In this document: piece after piece, positions 33,610 to 42,538 of the stretch
Position numbering within the stretch: position 1 is the first letter of the stretch
Layout: each line of letters begins with the position of its first letter
From: Akkermansia muciniphila
GTDB taxonomy: Bacteria > Verrucomicrobiota > Verrucomicrobiia > Verrucomicrobiales > Akkermansiaceae
Length of the DNA: 64,000 nucleotides
Assembly (NCBI GenBank): GCA_004557455.1
Contig: SFDX01000007.1
Span: forward strand, 41,630-105,629
Direction of reading: 5' to 3'
Notes under the pieces: model-generated
The model's input: the letters and a program-made list of their open reading frames with translations, nothing else
Database searches by the model: none
Told to the model about the DNA's origin: nothing
Position numbers and translations under genes: made by a program

Positions 33610-34722
33610 ATGAACACCTACAGAATAGCAGTATTGGCGGGCGACGGGATCGGCCCGGAGGTGATGCACGAGGCCCTGCGCGTCCTGGATGCCGCCGAGG
33701 CACGTTTTAACTTCAAGACCGAGCGGACGGCCTGTCCCGTGGGTGGAGCGGGCATTGACGCCTGCGGCAAGGCCCTGCCGGAGGCGACCCTGGCGGCCTG
33801 TGAGGCAGCGGACGCCATTCTCTTCGGCTCCGTGGGCGGCCCCAAGTGGGACACCCTGCCCCCGGACGAGCGACCGGAGCGCGGGGCCCTGCTGCCGCTG
33901 CGCAAGCACTTCTCCCTGTATGCCAACCTGCGCCCCGGCCTTTGCCTGCCGGAGCTGGTAGAGGCCTCGCCCCTCAAGCCCTCCGTTATCGTCGGCGGCT
34001 TCGACATGCTCTGCGTGCGCGAGCTCACCGGCGGCATGTACTTCGGGCAGCCCAAGTTCTACGGCGAGCGGGACGGCGAGACCATCGCACTGGATACCAT
34101 GGTCTACAAACGCGCAGAGGTGGAGCGCATTGCCCATGTGGCTTTTGCCGCCGCCCGCGGACGCAGCAAGCGCCTGTGCAGTGTGGACAAGGCGAACGTG
34201 CTCAGCTCCTCCGTCATGTGGCGCGAGGTGATGAACGAGATCGCCCGCGAGTACCCCGATGTGGAGCTGACGCATATGTACGTGGACAACGCTGCCATGC
34301 AGCTGGTGAAAAACCCGAAGCAGTTCGATGTGTTTGTGACGGAAAACACCTTCGGCGACATTCTGACGGACGAGATGGCCATGGTCTGCGGCTCCATCGG
34401 TGTACTGCCCAGCGCCTCCCTCTGCTGCAACGGCGGCACCACCTTCGGCCTGTATGAGCCCTCCGGCGGCTCTGCCCCGGACATCGCGGGCAAGGGCATT
34501 GCCAACCCCATCGCGCAGATTCTCTCCCTGGCCATGCTGCTGCGCTACACCTGCCGAGAGACCGCCGCTGCCGATGCCATCGAGGCCGCTGTCCGCTCTG
34601 CCATTGCCGCCGGTTACCGCACGGCAGACTTGGCCACCGGTGCCGCCGGTGAGAAGCGCGTTTCCACCGCCGAGATGGGCTCCGCCATCATCGCCGCCCT
34701 CACTTCCACTCCCAACGCCTGA
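33610..34722 (+). CDS. leuB: 3-Isopropylmalate dehydrogenase
   Basis: LeuB oxidizes and decarboxylates 3-isopropylmalate with NAD in leucine synthesis. The 370-residue protein has IAVLAGDGIGPEVM, the active-site helix with LRPGLCLPEL, VRELTGGMYFGQPK and DVFVTENTFGDILTDEMAMVCGS (cited in parts), then SIGVLPSASL and YEPSGGSAPDIAGKGIANPIA. Length is slightly above average. leuA, leuC and leuD are not adjacent. The next gene begins 5 bases after its stop, so the two are cotranscribed. Confidence 0.95.
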   Translation: MNTYRIAVLAGDGIGPEVMHEALRVLDAAEARFNFKTERTACPVGGAGIDACGKALPEATLAACEAADAILFGSVGGPKWDTLPPDERPERGALLPLRKHFSLYANLRPGLCLPELVEASPLKPSVIVGGFDMLCVRELTGGMYFGQPKFYGERDGETIALDTMVYKRAEVERIAHVAFAAARGRSKRLCSVDKANVLSSSVMWREVMNEIAREYPDVELTHMYVDNAAMQLVKNPKQFDVFVTENTFGDILTDEMAMVCGSIGVLPSASLCCNGGTTFGLYEPSGGSAPDIAGKGIANPIAQILSLAMLLRYTCRETAAADAIEAAVRSAIAAGYRTADLATGAAGEKRVSTAEMGSAIIAALTSTPNA

Positions 34723-34727
34723 GCACC

Positions 34728-35312
34728 ATGACCACCCCGACAACGGAACCGACGCCGGAGACCGCGAGCACCGATCCCCTCTTGGTCATCATGTGCCCCG
34801 GTTTCGAGGAGATGGAGTTTACCGCCCCTGTGGACATTCTGCGCCGCTTGGGCATCCCCGTCACGACGGCGGGCCTGCAGAGCCGCAACGTGGAGGGCGC
34901 GCACGGCATCACCATGCGGGCCGACATGCTGCTGGTGGATGTGGATACCGCCTGCTTCAGCGGTGTGATTCTGCCCGGCGGTCCCGCCTCTTGGACCCTG
35001 CGGGACACCCCGGCTGTGCTGAAAATCGTGCGCGAGATGAACGCCGCAGGCAAGCCCGTAGCCGCCATCTGCGCCGCGCCTTTGGCCCTGGAGGCCGCCG
35101 GTGTGATCAAGGGGCGTCGCGTGACCTGCTACCCCTCCGTGCAGGCGGATTTGGCCTCCGCCACAGTGTGCCAAGAGCCCACCTGTACGGACGGCAACAT
35201 CATCACCGGCAAGGGCCCCTGCGCCGCGGCTGAGTTCGGCTTTGCCTTGGGTTGCTACCTGGGAAAGACAGAAGAAGTGGCGCGCCTGCGCCGCGAGATG
35301 TGCCGGGACTGA
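34728..35312 (+). CDS. DJ-1/PfpI-family protein
   Basis: The 194-residue protein has the class I amidotransferase-like fold of DJ-1: VIMCPGFEEMEFTAPVDILRR (with the conserved Glu), VDTACFSGVILPGGPAS and the nucleophile elbow AAICAAPLALEAAG with cysteine near residue 112. ITGKGPCAAAEFGFAL follows. DJ-1 relatives act as glyoxalases, deglycases or redox-sensitive chaperones. A Pro/Thr-rich tail of about 17 residues precedes the domain. It follows leuB closely. Family firm; activity unknown. Confidence 0.9.
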   Translation: MTTPTTEPTPETASTDPLLVIMCPGFEEMEFTAPVDILRRLGIPVTTAGLQSRNVEGAHGITMRADMLLVDVDTACFSGVILPGGPASWTLRDTPAVLKIVREMNAAGKPVAAICAAPLALEAAGVIKGRRVTCYPSVQADLASATVCQEPTCTDGNIITGKGPCAAAEFGFALGCYLGKTEEVARLRREMCRD

Positions 35313-35371
35313 ACGCCCCCGCCGCCGTATCTTCCCCGCTGCGCTGCCATCGTGCCCGCAGCGGGTTTGCT

Positions 35372-35986
35372 TCACCCCTCCTGCACCAGGGCCTGCACGC
35401 AGATGGCCGACCAGGACTCCAAGCGCTCGCGCAGGGGGCCGTTCAGCTCCGCCGGGCTGCGGAAAGCTAATTGAGCCAAGGCCTTCTCGTTCGGTGCCAC
35501 CTCCTCGCTGTCCAGCTCGAAGCGGTGCACAATCCCCAGGTGCACGGAGCCCACGCTGTTCGTGTCGTCGTTGATGACGGCGTACAGCCGCTGCTGCGCC
35601 GTGCCGGAGAAGGAGATCTCCTCCCGTATCTCACGCTCCACCCCGGCCAGATAGGTCTCCACGCTGTCCGCCAGACCATCCACCGGGTTGATGTGCCCGC
35701 CGATGCCCACGGACATCTTATCGTGCAGGCGTGTCTCATTGCCCTTGGCCGTGCGGGTGTAGGCCAGCACGCGCCCCGCATGGGTAAAGATAGCATAGGC
35801 AATCAGCTGCTTGAACTGTGGATTCTCCTCCGCCTGCGCGCGATCCATGTAGCGCGCCACCCCCGGACGCAGAAAGGCCGCGAGGTAATCCTGCGGGTTC
35901 ATGCGCACCCCGTTGAAAGCTCCGACAGCCTCAAATGCCTCACGAGGCACCACCAGCACCTGTTCTCCATGGTAATCTACGGCCAT
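35372..35986 (-). CDS. Nudix-fold hydrolase family protein
   Basis: A 204-residue protein with a Nudix-like box (GGHINPVDG, then EREIREEISFSG) embedded in an alpha/beta domain; helices at each end are extra to the minimal Nudix fold. Nudix enzymes cleave nucleoside diphosphates linked to another moiety. The box is slightly stretched compared with GX5EX7REUXEEXGU, so catalysis is likely but not certain. The promoter fixes the start at 35986. Monocistronic. Confidence 0.75.
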   Translation of the reverse strand: MAVDYHGEQVLVVPREAFEAVGAFNGVRMNPQDYLAAFLRPGVARYMDRAQAEENPQFKQLIAYAIFTHAGRVLAYTRTAKGNETRLHDKMSVGIGGHINPVDGLADSVETYLAGVEREIREEISFSGTAQQRLYAVINDDTNSVGSVHLGIVHRFELDSEEVAPNEKALAQLAFRSPAELNGPLRERLESWSAICVQALVQEG

Positions 35987-35992
35987 GCGCCC

Positions 35993-36021
35993 AGTGTAGC
36001 GTACTCCCCGCCCGCGGTCAA
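35993..36021 (-). promoter_or_regulatory. Promoter abutting the Nudix gene
   Basis: On the minus strand TTGACC - 17 bp - TACACT, only 6 bases before the ATG at 35986: predicted leaderless. Confidence 0.72.
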
Positions 36022-36077
36022 GCCCTTTCCGCGCTGCCCCGGGGCAAATTGCAATCGGAGGCGTGAGGAGGTTTTTC

Positions 36078-36470
36078 TCAATCCGGAGCGCTGTGTCGCC
36101 CCCGGCGGAGGACAGCCTCCGTCAAATCTCGAGCGGGAGTGAGCTCCTTGAACTTTGCTACCAATGCATGGTCGCAACCAATCTTGAGATTCGGGCCCTT
36201 AGCCGTCATGTTCTCCGCGTGCCGTTCGGAGGCAAAGTCGGCTGAGTAGGTCCGGAACTCCCTGTGCTCGGAGTCGATGTGAGTGACCATGCCCCTCTTG
36301 ATTTCACGGGAGCCGGTGCTGTGGGATACGTTGAGGCGGCGCGCTATTTCACGCATGGAAACTCTTTTTTTATACCGGGTCTCGATGAACCGACGTTCCG
36401 AGTCGGTGAGGTGCCGGAATGCCCGCCGCCGTCGCGGAGAGGCAGGCTTTTCTGTAGTGTTATTTGGCAT
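36078..36470 (-). pseudogene. IS30-type transposase N-terminal fragment
   Basis: A 130-residue frame with the DNA-binding part of IS30-family transposases: RHLTDSERRFIETRYKKRVSMREIARRLNVSHSTGSREIKRG. The catalytic DDE domain (some 200 residues more) is absent, and the frame ends in a stop with no continuation in other frames up to the Nudix promoter. No terminal inverted repeats are recognisable. It is either a decayed insertion or a helix-turn-helix protein derived from one. Confidence 0.7.
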
Positions 36471-36559
36471 TGAGGATGGGTTTGATTGAGGTGGTTACCG
36501 GGATATTACCGCATTTGGTTACAGAAAGCAATAATAACCTGTGCCTTGGGGGTGGGTGC

Positions 36560-36565
36560 TACAAT
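36560..36565 (+). promoter_or_regulatory. Probable -10 box of the Aas-like gene
   Basis: TACAAT, 9 bases before ATG 36575. The -35 region at 17 bp (ACCTGT) is poor. It supports ATG 36575 over an earlier in-frame start at 36464. Confidence 0.45.
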
Positions 36566-36574
36566 GGGCGCGGG

Positions 36575-38743
36575 ATGAGTGAAATAGCTGTCGAAGGCCT
36601 GGAGTATGTCAGTGCGCAACCTGCGTGGGTTGTGCCGAATCGCGTTGATCTTGAGGTTTTGGCAGCTATTGAAACGGCGTTGGGCGGGCGGAATAAGATT
36701 GCTTGGGTGATTGACCGGGCGATGCCGCCGAGCCGAGAGGTGGGCAGCTACCTGAGAGAGCGGGGGGCGATCGGTACGCATCTGCGGCAGAGGCCGGACT
36801 CCCGGCAGGAGAGCGCGGCCTACAGCATCCGCCTTCTGCTGGAGCAGGGGCGCCATGTGGTGCTGCTGCCCGGCAGAACAGCCCAAGCGGGGGGGGTGTT
36901 GACCGATATTCCCGCCGAGGTACTCAATTTCATGGATGAGATGGCCGTGAATGTCGTGCCGCTGTATGTCGGGATGTTCAATAACAGTATTGCAGGCGGT
37001 TGGACTGCCGAGGCCCCGCATGATATGGTGCGCCTGCGCTTCTGCCGCCCCCTGACCGCCGGGCCGCAGCTTGCCGAGCGTCTGCGCCGGGCTTGGATGG
37101 AGGCCGATGCGGACTATTTGTCAGCGCATCCTCTGATTGACCGCGCAGACCTGACCGAGCAGCTGGTGCGAGCCATCTGCCGCCGGCCGGAGGCCTGCAT
37201 CATCGATGGCGTTGACGACAGCCGCATGCGCTATGACGAAGTGCTGCGCTTGGCCCTGACCCTGGCCGAGTACCTGCGTAAGTGTGTCAGCACTCGCCGC
37301 CTCGGCATCATTCTTCCCCCCGGTAAGCCTGCAACCATCGCCAACCTGGCCTGTCTGCTGGCCGGGATTTCACCTGTTAATATCAATTACCGCGCCGGGG
37401 CGGAGCAATTCCGCCGCACCTGTTCGGTGGCCCGTATCTCCCGCTTCCTGACGGAGCAGCGCTTCCCGAATATGCACCGGGATTTCCCTTGGCCGTACGG
37501 GCGTGATCTCCTGTTCGTGGATGAGATCCTGAACGCGCGCCGGTCCTCGCTCAGCCGTTTCCTGAGCAGCAGACGGGCCCTGAACCCGGAGCGTATCCTC
37601 AAATCCCTAGGCCACAAGACCCCCGGGGCGGACGACGAAGCCTTGCTCATGTTCACCGGTGGTGCTTTTGCGCCGCCGCTTGCCGTGCCGCACACACACC
37701 GCATGGTGCTGGCTGCGGCCATGCAGATGCACGCACGCTTGGGCCTGCCGGAGGGCGCGAGGGTGCTGGCCGGCCAGCCCCTGTACACCCCCGCGGGCCT
37801 GCATACCGGGCTGCTGCTGCCCTTGCTCTGCGGCTATGATATGGTCACCTACACCTCCTACACCATGTACGAGCGCCTCGGTGAGCTGGCTGCGGAATAT
37901 CATACATCTCTCTCTCTGTCTCATCCCGGTTTTGCTCTCAACCTCATGAAGCAGAAGAACGGCACCGCCGGGGCCGGTATCTCGCGTTTCTTGGTGGAGG
38001 GCGAGACCCTGTCGCCGGACCTTCTGCGTCAGGCGGCGCAGAGCTACAAGACCATGCTGCTGCCCGCCTACAGCATGGCGGAGAGCACCTCACTCATCTC
38101 CTGCTGCATGCCCACGCCGCCTCCAGCCGAGGGGCAGGGGGTAACGCGCTGTGGCTGCCCGGGCAGTGCGGGGATGCTGCTGCCGGGGATGTCCGCGCGC
38201 ATTACCGAGGACGCCGAGGGTACCAAGCCTACCCCCGCCGGGGCTCCGGGCCTGCTTCACCTGCGCGGGGCAAATATATGCCGGGGCTATTCGGGGCAGG
38301 CGCCGCGCACCGGTGCGTGGTTCTGCACCGATGATATCGCGCGTTTTGCGCCGGATGGCTCGCTGGTCATCCTGGGGCGCAAGTGCCGTTTCTCCCGCGT
38401 CAACGGTGAGCTTATCTCCCATGCCGATTTGGAGGATGCCTTGTACCGCATCTTTAACATTGACCGGATGGAGTCGCGCCGCAGCCTGGCCATTGTCGGG
38501 TTGGAGATGGGGGCGGACCGCCCGGACCTCATTTTCCTTATCTCGACCCTCCCCCAGCACAAGGTGATTACCCAGAACGAGATCATAGCCCTGCGTTATG
38601 CCCTGCGCAACGAGGGATTCAGCCTGAACTGGGTTCCGCATCGTATCCTCGGTGCTCGGTCGATCCCGACCCTGCAGGACGGCAGCTTGGATTACCTTAC
38701 CTGCGTGCAAAATATCCGCGCGATTCAGGAGCAGAGCAACTGA
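36575..38743 (+). CDS. Aas-like protein: degenerate acyltransferase plus acyl-ACP synthetase-like domain
   Basis: The 722-residue length matches bifunctional Aas (2-acyl-GPE acyltransferase / acyl-ACP synthetase). Residues 1-220 align in pattern with PlsC (GRHVVLLPGRTAQAGG, MAVNVVPLYVG) but the HX4D motif is absent. The second half is an adenylate-forming domain. The phosphate loop is altered (MFTGGAFAPPLAVPHTHR), while YSMAEST, GAWFCTDDIARFAPDGSLVILGRK and a hinge are present. The C-terminal catalytic lysine of the usual GSGKPDY is replaced (DGSLDY). Both activities may therefore be lost or changed. A gene with intact PlsC fused to LplT lies at 15.6 kb. A protein kinase gene follows by 3 bases. 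Confidence 0.8.
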   Translation: MSEIAVEGLEYVSAQPAWVVPNRVDLEVLAAIETALGGRNKIAWVIDRAMPPSREVGSYLRERGAIGTHLRQRPDSRQESAAYSIRLLLEQGRHVVLLPGRTAQAGGVLTDIPAEVLNFMDEMAVNVVPLYVGMFNNSIAGGWTAEAPHDMVRLRFCRPLTAGPQLAERLRRAWMEADADYLSAHPLIDRADLTEQLVRAICRRPEACIIDGVDDSRMRYDEVLRLALTLAEYLRKCVSTRRLGIILPPGKPATIANLACLLAGISPVNINYRAGAEQFRRTCSVARISRFLTEQRFPNMHRDFPWPYGRDLLFVDEILNARRSSLSRFLSSRRALNPERILKSLGHKTPGADDEALLMFTGGAFAPPLAVPHTHRMVLAAAMQMHARLGLPEGARVLAGQPLYTPAGLHTGLLLPLLCGYDMVTYTSYTMYERLGELAAEYHTSLSLSHPGFALNLMKQKNGTAGAGISRFLVEGETLSPDLLRQAAQSYKTMLLPAYSMAESTSLISCCMPTPPPAEGQGVTRCGCPGSAGMLLPGMSARITEDAEGTKPTPAGAPGLLHLRGANICRGYSGQAPRTGAWFCTDDIARFAPDGSLVILGRKCRFSRVNGELISHADLEDALYRIFNIDRMESRRSLAIVGLEMGADRPDLIFLISTLPQHKVITQNEIIALRYALRNEGFSLNWVPHRILGARSIPTLQDGSLDYLTCVQNIRAIQEQSN

Positions 38744-38746
38744 TTT

Positions 38747-39688
38747 ATGGACGAGCCGTCTGCCATGACCACCGCTGCCACGCGTCGCAGTGCGGACTCC
38801 GCAGCAACGACGTCCGCGGCCTACGCGCTCCCGCCGGGGAGTATGTTGCATGGCTTCCGCCTGCGCCGTACCCTCGGCTCCGGCGGTTTCGGTATCACCT
38901 ACCTGGCAGAGGACCCCATGCTGTGTCGCCCGGTAGTGATTAAGGAGAACTTCCCCGCCTCCGCCTGCCTCCGCCGGGCAGGCTCGCCGCTCGTGGCCCT
39001 TGTGGATGAGGGGCGCCGCGATTCCTTTGATTGGGCCCTGCGCAACTTCCTGCGCGAGGCTCGCCTCCTCGCATCGCTCGCTCACCCGGGTATAGCACGC
39101 GTTTTCTCGTATTTCAGTGCGAATAACACGGTTTATTACGTTACGGAGTACATCGACGGCCCCTCTGCAGCCCGCTTGGTGCAGGACTATGCCCACCACG
39201 GGCTCACCATTCCGCAGGAGGCTTTCTTCGCGCTCATGGTGCGCCTTCTCGATGCCTTGGATTATATCCATGATAAGCGGCTCCTGCACTGTGACATCAA
39301 GCCGGATAACATTCTCATCACCGAGGAGGGGCTTCCCGTGCTCATTGACTTCGGGGCTGCGCATGAGCAGGGTGTCCTCTCCGATGACGGCTACGTGGAG
39401 TCCCCCGGTTTCACCCCGCCGGAGCAGGTTTCTTCCGGCGGACGCCTCGGCCCGATGACTGACCTCTACGCCCTCGGTGCCAGTCTCTATTATCTGCTCA
39501 CCCTCCAATGCCTCCCCTCCTCCCGCCAGCGTGAGCTCTACGACACCGTCGAGCCCCTGGAGGGTAATCCCCGCCTCCGCAGCCTCTACCACCCCCGCAT
39601 CCTGGCTTCCATCGACCGCGCCATCTCCCCCGACCCCCGCGCCCGCTTCCAATCCGTCGGCGCCTGGATCGAAGCTCTGCGGATTTAG
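38747..39688 (+). CDS. Soluble Ser/Thr protein kinase
   Basis: A 313-residue Hanks-type kinase. It has the glycine loop LGSGGFGITYLAEDP near residue 45, the ATP lysine VVIKENFP, catalytic HCDIKPDNIL near residue 183, DFGAAHE, and a PGFTPPEQ activation segment. It ends right after the kinase fold, with no membrane segment or sensory domain, while many bacterial kinases have both. A Ser/Thr/Ala-rich tail of about 30 residues precedes it. It starts 3 bases after the Aas-like gene, so both share a transcript. Whether it regulates that protein is an open guess. Confidence 0.92.
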   Translation: MDEPSAMTTAATRRSADSAATTSAAYALPPGSMLHGFRLRRTLGSGGFGITYLAEDPMLCRPVVIKENFPASACLRRAGSPLVALVDEGRRDSFDWALRNFLREARLLASLAHPGIARVFSYFSANNTVYYVTEYIDGPSAARLVQDYAHHGLTIPQEAFFALMVRLLDALDYIHDKRLLHCDIKPDNILITEEGLPVLIDFGAAHEQGVLSDDGYVESPGFTPPEQVSSGGRLGPMTDLYALGASLYYLLTLQCLPSSRQRELYDTVEPLEGNPRLRSLYHPRILASIDRAISPDPRARFQSVGAWIEALRI

Positions 39689-40395
39689 AGGAGGGAACGG
39701 ATACTGTCCATCAGGGGGATAAAGTCCTCTTCAAACTGCTTATACGAACGCAGCTCCTGCATCTTTTTTCGGTTGTAATTGTTTTCTACCAGTTCGGAAA
39801 AACTCTTTCCCCTTGTGTGGCGGTGGGAGTCCGGCTTATACCCTAATTGATTGAACTCTTTTTTCAGGGCAGCAGGGGAAGCATCATTTCCCGAGCTCTT
39901 CTCCAGCGAAGCAGCGCTCCGCTTGCATTCCGGAGCCATGTGCAACAGCCAAGCCTCTGTCCTCGGCATCGGCACCATGGCACAGGACCTCGAGCCGGCA
40001 CCGCCTCGGGATAGCCCCTTGTTGATGGCCTCGTAGACGCATTGCCACCGTTTATCGGGTGAACAGGGAGATGAGTGCGTGAAATCGACATCCGAATGGA
40101 AGATGCCGAAAGCGTCAGGCCCTGACAGATATGTGGTGGCAAACAGCGCCGCCTTCTCCGTCAATGGCGAGATGGAGCGAGGGGCATAGCTCATGCTCCT
40201 GCCGATACGCTCGGTAGCTTTCTCTCGTGTTCGCAGGTTAGTCATCTTCAATGGATGAACTACTCCCCCGGGTAACTCACTTCCCGTGTGTTCTTCGTAG
40301 AGCTTTCGCACGAGGACCGTCAGAGGCCCCTCATTGTTGCCGCCCTCCGAGCCGAAGTCTGCCGAGCCTTCTCCGCAAAGATTAAGGGATACCAT
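39685..40395 (-). CDS. TOPRIM-like partner of an AAA ATPase (DUF4276-like)
   Basis: A 236-residue protein starting MVSLNLCGEGSADFG, then GPLTVLVRKLYEEHTG, FGIFHSDVDFTHSS and MVPMPRTEAWLLHMAP. A conserved Glu after the first strand, a DxD-like aspartate pair and a late Glu-Trp-Leu-Leu are the pattern of TOPRIM-fold DUF4276/RloB-type proteins that pair with ABC-type ATPases. TOPRIM domains bind metal and cut nucleic acid in several phage-defence systems (OLD, Gabija, PARIS). It begins 12 bases after the ATPase gene stop in the same direction. Its 3' end overlaps that of the kinase gene by 4 bp, tail to tail. Confidence 0.6.
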   Translation of the reverse strand: MVSLNLCGEGSADFGSEGGNNEGPLTVLVRKLYEEHTGSELPGGVVHPLKMTNLRTREKATERIGRSMSYAPRSISPLTEKAALFATTYLSGPDAFGIFHSDVDFTHSSPCSPDKRWQCVYEAINKGLSRGGAGSRSCAMVPMPRTEAWLLHMAPECKRSAASLEKSSGNDASPAALKKEFNQLGYKPDSHRHTRGKSFSELVENNYNRKKMQELRSYKQFEEDFIPLMDSIRSLL

Positions 40396-40407
40396 AACCG
40401 TCGGGAA

Positions 40408-41559
40408 TTATCGGGCTTCGCGCGAAACCTCCTCCAAATTACACCGTAGCATCACCTCACCCGGGTAATAGCTCTTGAGCATGTCGCGGGGTGTCGGTAG
40501 GTCGAAGAAGCGGACGCAGTCGCTGCTGCCCCTGTCGTTTTTAGTGACGAGGTACACACCCTGTCGCGCCTCGTCATCTGTCAGACAACTGAGTACGAGG
40601 GGCTGGTGTGTGGTAATGATGGTTTGGCATGGGGCCTCATCCCTCAGGTAGGCCACCAAACGCTCCAGCAACTCGGGGTTGATGCCATCCTCCGGCTCAT
40701 CGATCAAGAGAGTCTTCCCCTCGCATTCCAGGGATTGGGCAGTGATGGCCAGCACGCGCAGCATGCCGTCGCAGATTTGTTTGGCATCCGAGCTCAATGA
40801 GCCCCCTTCGGCGAATTTCTCCTGCACGGAGAAGCGGAGGGCACCGCCGCGCATGGTTGAGACGGCGTACGACTCGTAGCCGGGGTAGAAACGGCGCATG
40901 ATGTCCTCCAGGCGTTGGCGTTTTTCCGGCGAAATATGTTTCAAATAATGGGCGATCTGTTCACCTCCGCCGCCCACTCCCGTGCTGATGGCCCGGCGAA
41001 TGCGACCGCGCATCAAATGCGGCGAGAGTAGCTCCAACGAATAGCAGGAGAATAGCGCCTGCTGTGCCGCTTGAATTGCCGGCAGTTTGAGGGCAGAAAG
41101 CACGGAGCCTTCATACACGAGGAGCTTGAGCATGTTGTCCGGCAGAAGGATACCCTTTCCCGTCAGTCGACCGTTCTTGACGCTGAGGCTCATTTCCGGG
41201 GAATGCCCGCGGAGCTCCTCCTCCGTGCAGCGGCGGCTCTGGGTGTTATATATACCCGACCAGTCAAATATATCCTCCGCCTGTCCCGCACTCATCTCAA
41301 ATTCGATAACGGAACGACGCACCGTAATCCCGGGAAAACGCAGGGCGCAGGTCAAGTCCTTGTCAACCCACCCACGGCGGTCAAGCCATGCGCCGCAGCC
41401 GCCGTAGAGACCCAGCGAGGATACAAATGACAAGGCTTGCAGAAGCGTTGATTTGCCGCTTCCGTTCAAGCCGATAAGCACATTCAATCCCTTGCCGAAT
41501 TGCAGCGGTGCAGATATGTCCAGCGACTTGAAGTTCTTTATTCTGAAACTGCGGATCAT
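40408..41559 (-). CDS. ABC-type AAA ATPase (AAA_21/RecF-like)
   Basis: A 383-residue protein with all ATPase motifs: MIRSFRIKNFKSLDI, Walker A LIGLNGSGKST (about 31-41), an SxG-like signature (SLSSDAKQICDGMLRVLAI), Walker B LLIDEPEDGINP and the H-loop ITTHQPLVL. The middle is helical and lacks a long coiled coil, as in OLD-like and AriA-like ATPases. With the downstream TOPRIM-like gene it forms a two-gene unit of the kind found in anti-phage or DNA-repair systems. A strong promoter and a ribosome site (GGGAGTAAGGA) precede ATG 41559. Confidence 0.85.
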   Translation of the reverse strand: MIRSFRIKNFKSLDISAPLQFGKGLNVLIGLNGSGKSTLLQALSFVSSLGLYGGCGAWLDRRGWVDKDLTCALRFPGITVRRSVIEFEMSAGQAEDIFDWSGIYNTQSRRCTEEELRGHSPEMSLSVKNGRLTGKGILLPDNMLKLLVYEGSVLSALKLPAIQAAQQALFSCYSLELLSPHLMRGRIRRAISTGVGGGGEQIAHYLKHISPEKRQRLEDIMRRFYPGYESYAVSTMRGGALRFSVQEKFAEGGSLSSDAKQICDGMLRVLAITAQSLECEGKTLLIDEPEDGINPELLERLVAYLRDEAPCQTIITTHQPLVLSCLTDDEARQGVYLVTKNDRGSSDCVRFFDLPTPRDMLKSYYPGEVMLRCNLEEVSREAR

Positions 41560-41577
41560 GTCCTTACTCCCTGCCGC

Positions 41578-41606
41578 AGTCTAGCATATCGGACGCGACA
41601 TTTCAA
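41578..41606 (-). promoter_or_regulatory. Promoter of the ATPase-TOPRIM operon
   Basis: On the minus strand TTGAAA - 17 bp - TAGACT, then an 18-base stretch with a clear ribosome site before the ATG. Confidence 0.7.
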
Positions 41607-41657
41607 GCATTATCCCGTTCCGCACCGCTGTAATCTGTCAGCATACATGTTTCCCCC

Positions 41658-41686
41658 TTGACTCCGAGGGCGGGCGGGGATAGAAT
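41658..41686 (+). promoter_or_regulatory. Promoter of the SPFH-NfeD operon
   Basis: TTGACT - 17 bp - TAGAAT, 27 bases before ATG 41714. Confidence 0.7.
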
Positions 41687-41713
41687 ATCGGCAACACCAA
41701 CCCATTGAGCACC

Positions 41714-42538
41714 ATGTTCTTCTATACTGTTCCGCAAAATCACTGCGTCATCATCATGCGCTTCGGGAAACCTGTTTCCGTCAAGGGAGCGGGGTGGCAT
41801 ATTCTGATACCGTTTTTGGACAAGCTGCACGATGTGCGGGAGTTCAACCACTGGACGGAGACCTACAAGGAAAATCCGCTGGGGATGGGTTGTTTCATCG
41901 AGCTCTCCGAGCAGGTGATGGACACACAGAAGCGCCCCTACATCACCAGGGATAACGTCAATGTGCAGGTCAACAGTATCATCCGCTGGCGTATTGTGGA
42001 TGCCCGGAAGGCTGTGTTCGACGTGGACAAGCTGCATGAGTCCCTCCGGGAGTGCTCGCTCAACGAACTGCGGGCGCAGATCGGCACCATGACGCTGGAC
42101 GAGTTATCCTCCAACCGCACGGAGCTGTCGCAGCGAGTGCAGAAGGCCGTGATGGCCACCGCCACGCGCTGGGGTGTTGTCATTGCCTCCGTGGAGATTC
42201 AGGACATCCACTGCGATGAATCCACCAAGCAGGCGATGTTGGCGCAGATGGCAGCGGAGCGCAGCAGCCGCGCCGCCGTGTTGGATGCCGAGGGCAAGAG
42301 CAAGGCCCTGCTGACGATGGCCAATGCGCAGCGCGAGGCCCTGCTCATCAGCGCGCAGGCCGAGAAGGAATATCTGGAGACCCTCACCGCGGTTGTGGGC
42401 GCGGAGGCCGCTGCCAAGATTCTGCTCAACCGCCAGATGCTGGACAGCTACGCAACCATTACGGCCAACCCTGCGGCCCAGGTTTACCTGCCGGCCGGCA
42501 CTCCGGTGGTGGCCGCCGCTGCCCCCCACAAGCCATGA
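41714..42538 (+). CDS. SPFH/band-7 (stomatin-like) membrane protein
   Basis: A 274-residue SPFH protein: a short hydrophobic start (MFFYTVPQNHCVIIMRFGKP), the SPFH core (VQVNSIIRWRIVDARKAVFDV, LRAQIGTMTLDELSSNR, RWGVVIASVEIQDI). An Ala/Glu-rich coiled-coil follows (about 175-240, AERSSRAAVLDAEGKSKALL). Such proteins form large rings in membranes and act with NfeD partners in membrane organization or protein quality control; the partner gene overlaps its stop. ATG 41714 is chosen over TTG 41705. Confidence 0.93.
   Translation: MFFYTVPQNHCVIIMRFGKPVSVKGAGWHILIPFLDKLHDVREFNHWTETYKENPLGMGCFIELSEQVMDTQKRPYITRDNVNVQVNSIIRWRIVDARKAVFDVDKLHESLRECSLNELRAQIGTMTLDELSSNRTELSQRVQKAVMATATRWGVVIASVEIQDIHCDESTKQAMLAQMAAERSSRAAVLDAEGKSKALLTMANAQREALLISAQAEKEYLETLTAVVGAEAAAKILLNRQMLDSYATITANPAAQVYLPAGTPVVAAAAPHKP

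Noticed and set aside
31365..33610. CIRCE or HAIR heat-shock operators near dnaK and groES
   Set aside because: Neither TTAGCACTC-N9-GAGTGCTAA nor CTTGAGT-N7-ACTCAAG occurs, even with a few mismatches.
39685..41559. Naming the ATPase-TOPRIM pair as PARIS, Gabija or OLD
   Set aside because: Lengths and motif details fit none of them closely enough by eye; only the general type is claimed.
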